This document shows, in pieces, positions 1 through 12,000 of a DNA stretch of 64,000 nucleotides. Position 1 is the stretch's first letter; every line of letters starts with the position of its first letter. The stretch covers positions 4,421,685 through 4,485,684 of the forward strand of contig NZ_LT721901.1 in NCBI RefSeq assembly GCF_900157375.1. The letters are read 5' to 3'. The notes under the pieces were generated by a model, which saw only the letters and a list, made by a program, of their open reading frames with translations, had not been told where the DNA came from and searched no databases. Made by a program: the position numbers and the translations under genes. Source of the stretch: Mycobacterium rhizamassiliense (lineage in GTDB: Bacteria; Actinomycetota; Actinomycetes; Mycobacteriales; Mycobacteriaceae).

Positions 1-1
1 T

Positions 2-3000
2 GCGCTGCTGGAGCGGTCCAGCGAGCCGATCGCGATCGTCGGCATGTCGTGCCGGTTCCCCGGCGGCGTCGACTCCCCCGAGGGCCTGTGGCAGATGGTG
101 GCCGACGGCCGCGATGTGATTTCGGAGTTTCCCGCCGATCGTGGCTGGGAGCTGGGCGGGCTGTTCGACCCAGACCCCGACGCCCGGCACAAGACGTACG
201 CCCGCACCGGCGGCTTCGTGGACGGGGTCGCGGACTTCGACCCGGCGTTCTTCGGTATCCCGCCCAGCGAGGCGCTGGCGATGGACCCTCAGCACCGGAT
301 GCTGCTGGAGCTGTCCTGGGAGGCGCTGGAGCGGGGCGGCATCGACCCCGGCGGGCTGCGCGGCAGCGCCACCGGCGTCTTCGCGGGGCTCATCGTGCAG
401 GGCTACGGGATGCTCGCCGAGGAGATCGAGGGCTACCGGCTCACCGGCATGACCTCCAGCGTCGCCTCGGGCCGCGTCTCCTACGTGCTGGGCTTGGAGG
501 GCCCAGCCGTGTCGGTGGACACGGCCTGCTCGTCGTCGTTGGTGGCATTGCACATGGCGGTGCAGTCGCTGCGTTCGGGCGAGTGCGACCTGGCGCTGGC
601 CGGCGGTGCGACGGTCAACGCCACTCCCACCGTCTTCATCGAGTTCAGCCGGCACCGCGGCCTCGCGCCCGACGGCCGGTGCAAGGCCTACGCCGGGGCG
701 GCCGACGGGGTCGGCTGGTCCGAGGGCGGGGCCATGCTGGTCGTGGAGCGGTTGTCGGACGCGCGACGGCTCGGGCATCCGGTGCTGGCGCTGGTGCGCG
801 GCTCGGCGGTCAACCAGGACGGCGCGTCCAACGGGCTGACCGCGCCCAACGGCCCGTCGCAACAGCGCGTGGTGCGCGCGGCGCTGGCCAACGCCGGACT
901 GAACGCCACCGAGGTCGACGTCGTCGAGGGCCACGGCACCGGGACGACGCTGGGCGACCCGATCGAGGCCCAGGCGCTGTTGGCGACCTACGGGCAGGAC
1001 CGGACCGAGCCGCTGTGGCTGGGGTCGATCAAGTCGAACATGGGACACACGCAGGCCGCCGCAGGCGTCGCCGGCGTGATCAAGATGGTGCAGGCGATGC
1101 GCCACGAAACCTTGCCCGCGACACTGCATGTCGACGCGCCCAGCCCGCACGTGGACTGGTCGGCGGGATCGGTGTCGTTGCTGACCGAGGCGCGGCCGTG
1201 GCCCGCCGCCGACGGCCGCTCGCGCCGGGCGGGAGTGTCCTCGTTCGGGATCAGCGGCACCAACGCGCACATAATCGTGGAGTCCGTCCCTGAAGTCGAG
1301 CCCCAGGAAGCCGGCCCGGCGCCTGCGGTGCTGCCGTGGGTGGTGTCAGCAAAGTCGAACTCCGCCTTGACATCTCAGGCCGCTCGCCTGGCGGCGCACG
1401 TGCGTGCCCACGGCGATGTGGACGCCGCCGACGTCGCGTGGTCGCTGGCGGGCCGGACGAACTTCGAGCACCGGGCGGTGGTGGTCGCCCCCGATCGCGA
1501 CGGGCTGCTGGCCGGGCTGGACGATCTGGCCGGCGAGGCGCTGACCGCCTCGGTGATCCGGGGCGCCGCCGCACCCGCGGGCAAGACCGTGTTCGTGTAT
1601 CCCGGTCAGGGCTCCCAGTGGGTGGGCATGGGCATCGAATTGCTCGACACCGCACCGGCATTCGCGCAGCAGATGGAAGCGTGCGCGGAGGCGTTCGCGG
1701 AATTCGTCGACTGGTCGCTGATCGACGTGCTGCGCGGCGCGCCCGACGCACCGGGCCTGGATCGCGTCGACGTCGTGCAGCCGGTGCTGTTTGCGGTGAT
1801 GGTGTCGCTGACCGAGCTGTGGAAGTCACTCGGGGTGCGCCCGGATGCCGTGATCGGCCACTCGCAGGGCGAAATCGCCGCGGCCTACGTCGCCGGCGCG
1901 CTGTCGTTGCGCGACGCCGCGCGGGTGGTGACGCTGCGCAGCAAGCTGCTGACGTCGCTGGCCGGCCCCGGCGGCATGCTGTCCATCGCCTGCAGCACCG
2001 AGCGGGCCCGGGAGTTGTTGGCGCCCTACGGCAATCGCGTTAGCATCGCCGCCGTCAACGGCCGTTCGGCCGTCGTCGTGTCCGGCGACGGGGCGGCGCT
2101 CGACGAACTCGTCGGCTTCTGCGCCGACCTGGAGCTGCGCACCCGCCGGATCGACGTGGACTACGCGTCGCACTCGGTCGAGGTCGAGGCGATCCGCGGC
2201 GAACTCGCCGAGGTTCTCGCCGGCATCGAGCCGCAGTCCTCGCGCACCGCGTTCTTCTCGACGGTCACCGGAAACCGTTTGGACACAGCGGGATTGAACG
2301 CCGAATACTGGTACCGCAATATTCGGCAGACCGTGCAGTTCGACCAGGCGGTGCGCAGCGCCTGTGAGCACGGCTATCGCACGTTCATCGAATCCAGCCC
2401 GCATCCCGCGTTGATCGCCGGGATCGAGGACACCGCGAACGATTGCACGACGGGCGACAGCGAGGCCATCGTCGTTCCCACCCTGGGCCGCGACGACGGC
2501 GGGCTCGACAGATTCCTCACGTCGGCCGCCACCGCGTTCGTGGGGGGCGTCAACGTCGACTGGCGCGGCGCGCTGGACGGCGGCGGGTACGTCGAGCTGC
2601 CGACGTATGCCTTTGATCGCCGCCGGTTTTGGCTGTCCGGCGAGGCCATCGTCGCCGACGCCAGCGGCCTCGGCCTGGGAACCAGCGGGCACCCGCTGCT
2701 GAACGCGGTCGTGGAACTGCCGGCGTCGGGCGGCGTGCTGCTGACGGGCCGGTTGTCACCCGGCTCGCAGGGCTGGCTGGCCGACCACGCCGTCTCCGGC
2801 GTCGTCGTGTTCCCCGGCTCCGGGTTCGTGGAGTTGGCGATCCGCGCCGGTGACGAGGTCGGTTGCCCGACCGTCGACGAACTGACGTTGCAAGCGCCAT
2901 TGATGTTGCCCGCCAAGGATTCCGGGGCCGGATCGGTCGCAGTGCAGGTCGTGGTGGGGCCCGCCGAGGAATCCGGCCAGCGCAGCGTGTCGATCTTCTC

Positions 3001-6000
3001 GCGTGCCGACTCCGGCCCCGGCTGGGTCTGCCACGCCGAGGGCGCCCTGAGCCCGGGATCGGTCGAGCCCGTCGCGGAACTGTCGGCGTGGCCACCGGCC
3101 GGAGCGATCGCGGCCGACGTCGCGGACGGCTACGACCAGTTGGCCGCGCGCGGGTATGGCTACGGCCCCGCGTTCCAGGGGCTCAGTGCGGTCTGGCTGC
3201 GCGGCGACGACGTGTTCGCCGAGGTGCGGCTGCCCGATGCGGCGGGGAGCGTCAACGGCTTCGGCGTGCACCCGGCCCTGCTCGACGCGGCCATGCACGC
3301 GTTGGTGATCGGCTCCCACGCCGCCGGGCAGGCCGACGAAGTGGTACTGCCGTTCTCGTGGCAGGGCGTGTCGCTGCATGCCGCGGGCGCATCCGCGGTA
3401 CGTGCGCGCCTCGCGCCCGCCGGCCCGTCGAGCGTGTCCATCGAGCTTGCCGACGGCCTGGGATTGCCGGTGTTGTCGGTGCGGGCGATGGTCGCCCGTC
3501 CCGTTAGCGAGCAGCAGCTGCGCGCTGCGGTTTCGAGCTCCGGCCCGGACCGGCTGTTCGAGGTCGTGTGGGCGCCCGCGCCGGCCGCCGCAGCCACCGC
3601 CGCGCTCCCGGCGCACGAGCTGTTCGAATCCGCTGCGGCCGAAGACGATGCGGTCGCCGGATCCTATGAGCGCACGCACGGGGCACTCGCCGCCGTGCAG
3701 TCCTGGCTCACCGGGCAGGACACTGGCGTGCTGGTCGTCGCGACGCGCGGGGCAATGGGATTGGCGGGGGAGGACGTCACCGACTTGGCCGGCGCGGCGG
3801 TCTGGGGGCTGGTGCGCTCGGCGCAGACCGAGCATCCCGGCCGCATCGTGCTGGTGGATTCCGATGTGGCCCTTGACGATAGCGCGATTGCGGCCGTGCT
3901 GGCCGCTGGTGAGCCCCAGGCGTTGCTGCGCGGCGGCCAGGTCTACACGGCGCGAGTCCACGGCAGCCGCGCGGTCGACGGCATCATGACGCCGCCCGCC
4001 GACGGACCCTGGCGGCTGGGCATCGACACCGCGGGCACCTTCGAAAACCTGCAACTGCAGCCGGTTCCCAACGCCGGCGCCGCCCTGGAGCCGGGTCAGG
4101 TTCGGGTGGCGCTTCGCGCCATCGCGACGAACTTCCGCGATGTCATGATCACCCTGGGCATGTTCACCCACGAGGCCCTGCTCGGCGGCGAGGGCGCCGG
4201 CGTCGTGACCGAGGTCGGCCCGGACGTCACCGAATTCGCCGTCGGCGACTCGGTATACGGCTTCTTCCCCGACGGCAGCGGCACCCTGGTGCCCGGCGAT
4301 GTGCGCCTGCTGCAGCACAAGCCCGCCGATTGGTCCTACGCCGAAGCCGCAGGCATCTCGGCGGTGTTCACCACCGCATACATGGCGTTCATCCACCTCG
4401 CCGACGTCAAGCCGGGACAGCGGGTGTTGGTGCATGCCGCGGCCGGCGGCGTGGGCATGGCGGCCGTGCAGTTGGGCAGGCACCTGGGCCTGGAGGTGTT
4501 CGCGACCGCGAGCCGCGGCAAGTGGGACACCCTGCGGGCCATGGGCTTTGACGACGACCACATCGGCGATTCGCGGACCCTGGACTTCGAGGAGAAGTTC
4601 CGGACGGTCACCGGCGGGCGCGGCATGGACGTGGTGCTCGACTCGCTGGCCGGCGAATTCGTCGACGCCTCACTGCGACTGGTCGCCCCCGGTGGCTGGT
4701 TCCTGGAAATGGGCAAGACCGACATTCGCAACCCCGACGCGGTGGCCCAGGAATACTCCGGTGTGCGCTACCGCGCCTTCGACCTCTTCGAGCCCGGCCG
4801 TCCCCGGATGCACCAATGGATGATCGAGCTCGCCGGGCTGTTCGAGGCCGGGGTGCTGAAGCCATTGCCGGTCACCACGTTTGACGTGCGACGCGGGCGC
4901 TCCGCGTTGCGGTACCTGAGCCAGGCCCGCCACACCGGCAAGGTCGTGATGACCCTGCCGTCGGGGCTGGCATCCGGCACCGTGCTGATCACCGGCGGCA
5001 CCGGCATGGCGGGCTCGACGTTGGCCCGCCACCTGGTGACTCACCACGGTGTGCGGGACCTGCTGCTGCTCAGCCGCCGCGGCCCGGACGCGCCGGGCGC
5101 GAGCGAGCTCGTCGCCGAGTTGCAATCCGCCGGTGCGACGGTGCGGGCGGTCGCGTGCGACGCCGCCGACCGCGATGCGCTGGCGCAGGTGATCGCCGAG
5201 GCGTCGGCGCGCGGGCCGCTGTCGGGTGTCGTCCACGCCGCCGGCGTGCTCGACGACGCGACGGTCACATCGCTGACGCCAGAGCGCATCGATGCGGTGC
5301 TGCGGGCCAAGATCGACGCGGCGTGGAACCTGCACGAACTGACCCGCGACCTGGATCTGTCCGCCTTCGTGATGTTTTCGTCGATGGCCGGGCTGATCGG
5401 CTCGTCGGGCCAGGGCAACTACGGCGCGGCCAACTCGTTCCTCGACGGGCTTGCGGCGCACCGGCGGGCGAACCGCCTGCCCGCGATCTCACTGGCGTGG
5501 GGGCTGTGGGACCAGGCCAGTGACATGACCGGCGGACTGGACGACGCCGGTCGCGCGCGGCTGGGCCGCGACGGCATCCTGGCGCTGTCCTCGGACGAGG
5601 CCATGGAATTGTTCGACACCGCACTGATCGTGGACGAACCGTTCCTGGCGCCCGCCCGCATCGACCTGGGTGCGCTGCGCGCCCACGCGGTGGCGATCCC
5701 GCCGATGTTCACCGACCTGGTCAACGCACCGACCCGCCGCCGGGTCGACGACTCGCTGGCGGCGGCCAAGTCGAAATCCGCTCTGGCGCATCGCCTGCAG
5801 GGCCTGCCCGAGGCGGAGCAGCACGCCGTGCTGCTTGACCTGGTGCGCTCGCACATCGCCACCGTGCTGGGCAACATCAGCGCCGAGGCGATCGACCCGG
5901 ACAAGGCGTTCCAGGAGTTGGGCTTTGACTCGCTGACTGCGGTCGAAATGCGTAACCGGCTCAAAACCGCCACCGGACTGGCCCTTTCACCCACCCTCAT

Positions 6001-9000
6001 CTTCGATTACCCGACGCCCAACGGCCTGGCCACCTACATGCGCACCGAGCTGGCCGGGGTGCCACAGGAAGTCAAGCAGGTCAACGTCGTTCGCGTCACC
6101 GACGACGATCCGATCGTGATCGTCGGCATGTCGTGCCGCTACCCGGGCGGGGTGAATTCTCCCGAAGACCTCTGGAACATGCTGACCGAGGGCCGCGACG
6201 TGCTCACCGAATTCCCGAGCGATCGCGGCTGGAACCTGGCCGGGCTGTACAACGCCGATCCCGACGTCCCCGGCTCGTGCTACACCCGCACCGGCGGCTT
6301 CGTCGACGGTGTCGCCGACTTCGACTCCGCCTTCTTCGGCATCGCGCCCAGCGAGGCGCTGGCGATGGACCCGCAGCAGCGGATGTTCCTGGAGCTGTCG
6401 TGGGAAGCCTTGGAGCGGTCCGGGATTGAACCCGGCAGCCTGCGCGGCAGCGCCACCGGTGTGTTCGCCGGGGTGTACACGCAGGGCTACGGCATCGGCG
6501 CCCCGCCGGCGGCCGAGGGCTTCCGGCTGACCGGCCAATCATCGAGCGTCGCGTCCGGCCGCATCTCGTATGTGCTGGGGCTGGAGGGCCCCGCCGTGTC
6601 GGTGGACACGGCGTGCTCGTCGTCGTTGGTGGCGCTGCACATGGCGGCGCAGTCGCTGCGTTCGGGCGAATGCGACCTGGCGCTGGCGGGCGGTGTCACC
6701 GTCAACGCGACACCCGACATCTTCGTCGAATTCAGCCGCATGCGCGGATTGTCGGTGGACGGACGGTGCAAGGCGTACGCCGGAGCGGCCGACGGCACGG
6801 GATTCTCCGAGGGCGGCGGCATGCTCGTCGTGGAGCGGTTGTCGGACGCGCAGCGGCTCGGGCACCCGGTGCTGGCCGTCGTGCGTGGTTCGGCGATCAA
6901 CCAGGATGGTGCGTCCAACGGGTTGACCGCCCCCAACGGGCCGTCGCAGCAGCGGGTGGTGCGCGCGGCGCTGGCCAACGCCGGCCTGTCCGCCACCGAA
7001 GTCGACGTGGTCGAAGGCCACGGCACCGGAACCACCCTCGGCGATCCCATTGAGGCCCAGGCGTTGTTGGCGACCTATGGGCAGGGACGCAGCGAGCCGC
7101 TGTGGCTGGGCTCGATCAAGTCGAACATCGGTCACACGCAGGCGGCCGCCGGTGTCGCCGGCGTGATCAAGATGGTCCTGTCGATGCGCCACGAGATGCT
7201 GCCCGCGACATTGCATGTCGACGAGCCCAGCCCGCATGTGGATTGGTCGATGGGGTCGGTGTCGCTGCTGACCGAGCCGCACCCCTGGCCGTCGCAGGGC
7301 GGCCTGCGCCGCGCGGGCGTGTCCTCGTTCGGGATCAGCGGCACCAACGCGCACGTCATCGTCGAGGCGCCACCCGCCGGGTCGGAGACCGTGGCGGACC
7401 GTCCGGCGGTGCCGGTTGCGCCCTGGCCGCTGTCGGCGAAGTCGGCGGTGTCGTTGCGGTCTCAGGCCGCGCGGCTGGCGGAATACCTGCGCGCCCACGA
7501 CGATCTGGCCCTCGCCGACGTCGGCTGGTCGTTGGCGGCCCGGTCGAGCTTCGAGCATCGCGCGGTCCTCGTCGGTGACGGCCGCGACAGCCTGCTGAGC
7601 GGGCTGGACGAGCTGGCCGGAGACGACCTGGCCGGGTCGGTCATTCGCGGCACGGCCACCCCCGGCGGCAAGACCGTCTTCGTCTTCCCGGGCCAGGGCT
7701 CCCAATTACTCGGCATGGGAAGCGAATTGCACGCCGCGTACCCGGTGTTCGCCGAGGCGTTTGACGCCGTGCTGGCCGAGCTGGATCAGCACCTGCTGCG
7801 GCCCCTGCGCGACGTCATCTGGGGCCAGGACGAAAACCTATTGCACACCACCGAATTCGCGCAGCCCGCGCTGTTCGCGGTGGAGGTTGCGTTGTTCCGG
7901 CTGCTCGAGTCCTGGGGTGTGCACCCCGACTTCGTGCTGGGCCACTCGATCGGGGAGCTGTCGGCCGCGCACGTCGCCGGTGTGCTGTCGCTGAAGAACG
8001 CCGCGGTTCTGGTGGCCGCCCGGGGCCGATTCATGCAGGCGCTGCCCTCGGGCGGCGCGATGGTCGCCGTCCAGGCCACCGAAGACGAGGTGCGGCCGCT
8101 GCTGGTGCCCTTCCAACAAGACCAGGTGGGCATCGCCGCGGTCAACGGGCCGGCGTCGGTGGTGATTTCGGGGACCGAGGACGCGGTGCTGGCTATCGCG
8201 GATCGGCTGCGCGCCGACGGTCGTCGCGTGCACCGGCTCGCGGTCTCGCACGCGTTCCACTCGCCGTTGATGGACGCGATGATCGACGAATTCGGCACGG
8301 TGGCGGCCGGGCTCACCGTCGCCAAGCCGGTCATCCCGGTCGTGTCGAACGTGACCGGGCAGCTGGCCGCGGACGACTTCGGGACAGCGGCGTATTGGAA
8401 GCGCCACGTTCGCGAGGCGGTCCGATTCGCCGACAGCGTGCGCTTCGTGCACGCGGCCGGGGGCAGCCGGTTCCTCGAGGTCGGGCCGAGCAGCGGCCTG
8501 ACGGCGTCCATCGAGGAGCTACTGGCCTTCGAAGAGTCGGCAGCGGCGGTGACGACGATGTCCGCGCTGCGCAAGGACCGCCCGGAGCCCCTCGCCCTGA
8601 CCGACGCCCTCGCGCGTGGGTTCGTCGCCGGCATGGACGTCGACTGGCGCGGGGCGCTCGGAACGGCCAGCTTCATCGAGCTGCCCACGTATGCCTTTGA
8701 GCGGCGGCGCTTTTGGCTCTCCGGCGACGGCGCGCCGGCCGATGCGGCCGGGCTGGGCCTGGCCGCCGGCGAACACGCTCTGCTCGGCGCCGTAGTGGAC
8801 CTACCCGCTTCCGGCGGTGTGGTGCTCACCGGCCGGTTGTCACCGGCCACGCAGGGCTGGTTGAACGATCACGCCGTCGGTGGCGTCGTGCTGTTCCCGG
8901 GTGCGGGATTTGTCGAGTTGGCGATCCGCGCCGGCGACGAGGTGGGCTGCGGAGTCGTCGACGAGCTGAACCTCGCGGCGCCACTGGTATTTCCCGCCGG

Positions 9001-12000
9001 CGGGTCGGTCGCCGTCCAGGTCGTGGTCGGCGGTGCCGACGACTCGGGCACCCGCGCGGTGTCCGTCTTCTCGCGGGCCGACGCGGGGTCCGGCTGGCTG
9101 TTGCACGCCGAGGGCGTGCTGAACACGGGGTCGATCCAGCCGAGCACCGATCTGTCGGCCTGGCCGCCGGTCGGAGCGGTCCCGGTCGATATCGGCGACG
9201 GGTACGAGCAACTGGCCGAGCGCGGATACGACTACGGGCCGGCGTTCCGCGGCCTGACGTCGATGTGGCGTCGTGGCGACGAGGTGTTCGCCGAGGTGAC
9301 CCTGCCCGCTGACGCCGGGGTTTCGGTGTCCGGGTTCGGGGTTCACCCCGTGATGCTGGACGCGGCACTGCACGCGGTGATGCTGGCCTCGGACAGCGAC
9401 GAGCTGCCGCCGGGCTCGATGCTGGTGCCGTTCTCCTGGCAACAGGTCTCGCTGCACGCCGCGGGTGCCGCGGCGGTGCGTGCCCGTATCGTGCCGGTCA
9501 GCCCGTCGTCGGTGTCCATCGAGCTGGCCGACGGTTTGGGCCTGCCGGTGCTCTCGGTCGCCTCGATGGTGGCCCGGCCGGTGACCGATCAGCAGCTACT
9601 GGCCGCGGTGTCGAGTTCGGGTCCCGATCGGCTTTTCGAGGTCATCTGGTCCGCGCAGCCGGCGGCGGACGTGCAGCCGGTAACGGTAAGCGCCTGGGGG
9701 GCAACGGAATCCGACGACGTCGAGGCTGCCGCGGTGCTGTTCGAGTCGGCGCCGGTGGCCGGCGACGTCGTGACCGAGGTGTATGCGGCCACCCGCGCGG
9801 TACTGCCGGTGCTGCAGTCGTGGTTGTCCCGCGACCGCGCCGCAACGTTGGTGGTGTCCACCCGGGGCGCGATGGCGCTGCCGGGCGAGGACGTGACCGA
9901 CCTGGCGGGCGCGGCGGTGTGGGGGCTGGTGCGCTCGGCGCAGACCGAGCATCCCGGCCGCATCGTGCTCGTCGACACCGACGCGCCGCTCGACGGCGAG
10001 GCGATAGCGGCGGTGTTGGCGCCCGGCGAGCCGCAGGTGTTGCTGCGCAATGGAACCGTGCACATCGCGCGGGTGCACGGCAGCCGCGCAGTCGGCGGTC
10101 TGTTGGTGCCGCCCGACGATGGACCGTGGCGACTGGGCATGAGCAGCTACGGCACCATCGAGAACCTGCGCCTGGAGCGGATTCCGGATGCCGACGCGCC
10201 GCTGGGCCCGGGTCGGGTGCGGGTCGCCGTGTCGGCCTTGGCCGCCAACTTCCGTGACGTGATGATCGCGCTGGGCCTCTACCCCGATCCCGAGGCGATC
10301 ATGGGCATCGAGGCTTCCGGTGTCGTGATCGAAACGGCCTCTGGCGACGGGCGGTTCGCCGTTGGCGACCGCGTGATGGGCCTGTTCCCGGACGGAACCG
10401 GGACGATCGCCGTCACCGACCAGCGACTGCTGACCAAGGTGCCGCTCGGCTGGTCGCACACCGCCGCCGCGACGGCATCGGTGGTGTTCGCCACGGCCTG
10501 CTACGCGCTGACCGACCTGGCGGCCGTCAAGCCCGGACAGCGGGTGCTGGTGCACGCCGCCGCCGGCGGTGTGGGCATGGCGGCCGTGCAGCTGGCGCGT
10601 CACTTCGGCCTGGAGGTGTTCGCGACGGCCAGCCGCGGCAAGTGGGACACCCTGCGGGCCATGGGCTTTGACGACGATCACATCGGCGATTCGCGCAGCC
10701 TGGACTTCGAGGAGAAGTTCCGGGCTGCCACCGGCGGGCGTGGTGTGGACGTGGTGCTCGACTCGTTGTCGGGTGATTTCGTCGACGCATCCCTGCGGCT
10801 GGTTGCCCCCGGCGGGGTGTTCCTGGAGATGGGGAAGACCGACATCCGCGATGCCGAGGTCGTCGCACGCGACCACGCCGGTGTGCGCTACCGCGCCTTC
10901 GATCTGTTCGAGGCCGGGCCCGAGCGCATCCAGCAGATGCTCGACGAGCTGGCGGCGCTGTTCGGTGACGACGTGCTACAGCCGTTGCCGGTCAACAGGT
11001 TTGACGTGCGTCGTGCGCCGGCGGCGTTGCGGTACCTGAGCCAGGCGCGCCACGTCGGCAAGGTCGTGATGACCATGCCCGACTCCTGGGTGACCGGCAC
11101 GGTGCTGATCACCGGCGCGACCGGGATGGCGGGTTCGGCGCTGGCGCGCCACGTGGTGGCCCGCCACGGCGCGCGAAACCTGGTGCTGCTGAGTCGGCGC
11201 GGCCTGGATGCGCCGGGCGCCGCGGAGCTGATGACCGAGCTGTCGGCCGCCGGGGCGCAGGTACAGGTGGTGGCCTGTGATGCCGCCGACCGCGAGGCGC
11301 TGGCCAAGGTGCTCGCCGACATCCCGGTGCAGCGGCCGCTGTCCGGGGTCATCCACGCCGCCGGTGTGCTCGACGACGCGGTGATCTCGTCGCTGACGCC
11401 CGAACGCGTCGACTCCGTGCTGCGCGCCAAGGTCGACGCGGCGTGGAACCTGCACGAGCTGACCCGCGACCTCGACGTCTCGGCGTTCGTCCTGTTCTCG
11501 TCGATGGCCGGGCTGGCCGGGGCGTCGGGCCAGGCCAACTACGCGGCCGCCAACTCGTTCCTGGACGGGTTGGCCGTGCACCGCCGCAGGCAGGGGCTCC
11601 CGGCGGTATCCCTGGCATGGGGCCTGTGGGATGCGGCCAGCGCCATGACCGGTGCGCTCGGTGCCGCCGACCGGGCCCGCTTCGGCCGCGACGGAATTAT
11701 CGCGATGTCCTCTGGCGAGGCGCTGGAGCTGATGGACACCGCGCTGATCGTCGACGAGCCGTTCATGCTGCCGGCCCACATCGACCTGGCGGCGCTGCGG
11801 GTCAAGTTCGACAGCGGAACCCTGCCGCCGATGTTCGTCGACCTCATCAACGCGCCGACCCGGCGTCAGGTGGACGACTCGCTGGCCGCGGCGAAGTCGA
11901 AATCGGCTCTGCTGCAACGCCTCGAGGGACTGCCCGAAGACGAGCAGCAGGCGGTGCTGCTGGATCTGGTGCGCGCGAACATCGCCACGGTGCTGGGCAG

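Noticed and set aside
2756..4561. A 601-residue open frame antisense to pks12
   Set aside because: It lies wholly inside the DH-ER region and has no recognisable domains, as expected for antisense frames in high-GC DNA.
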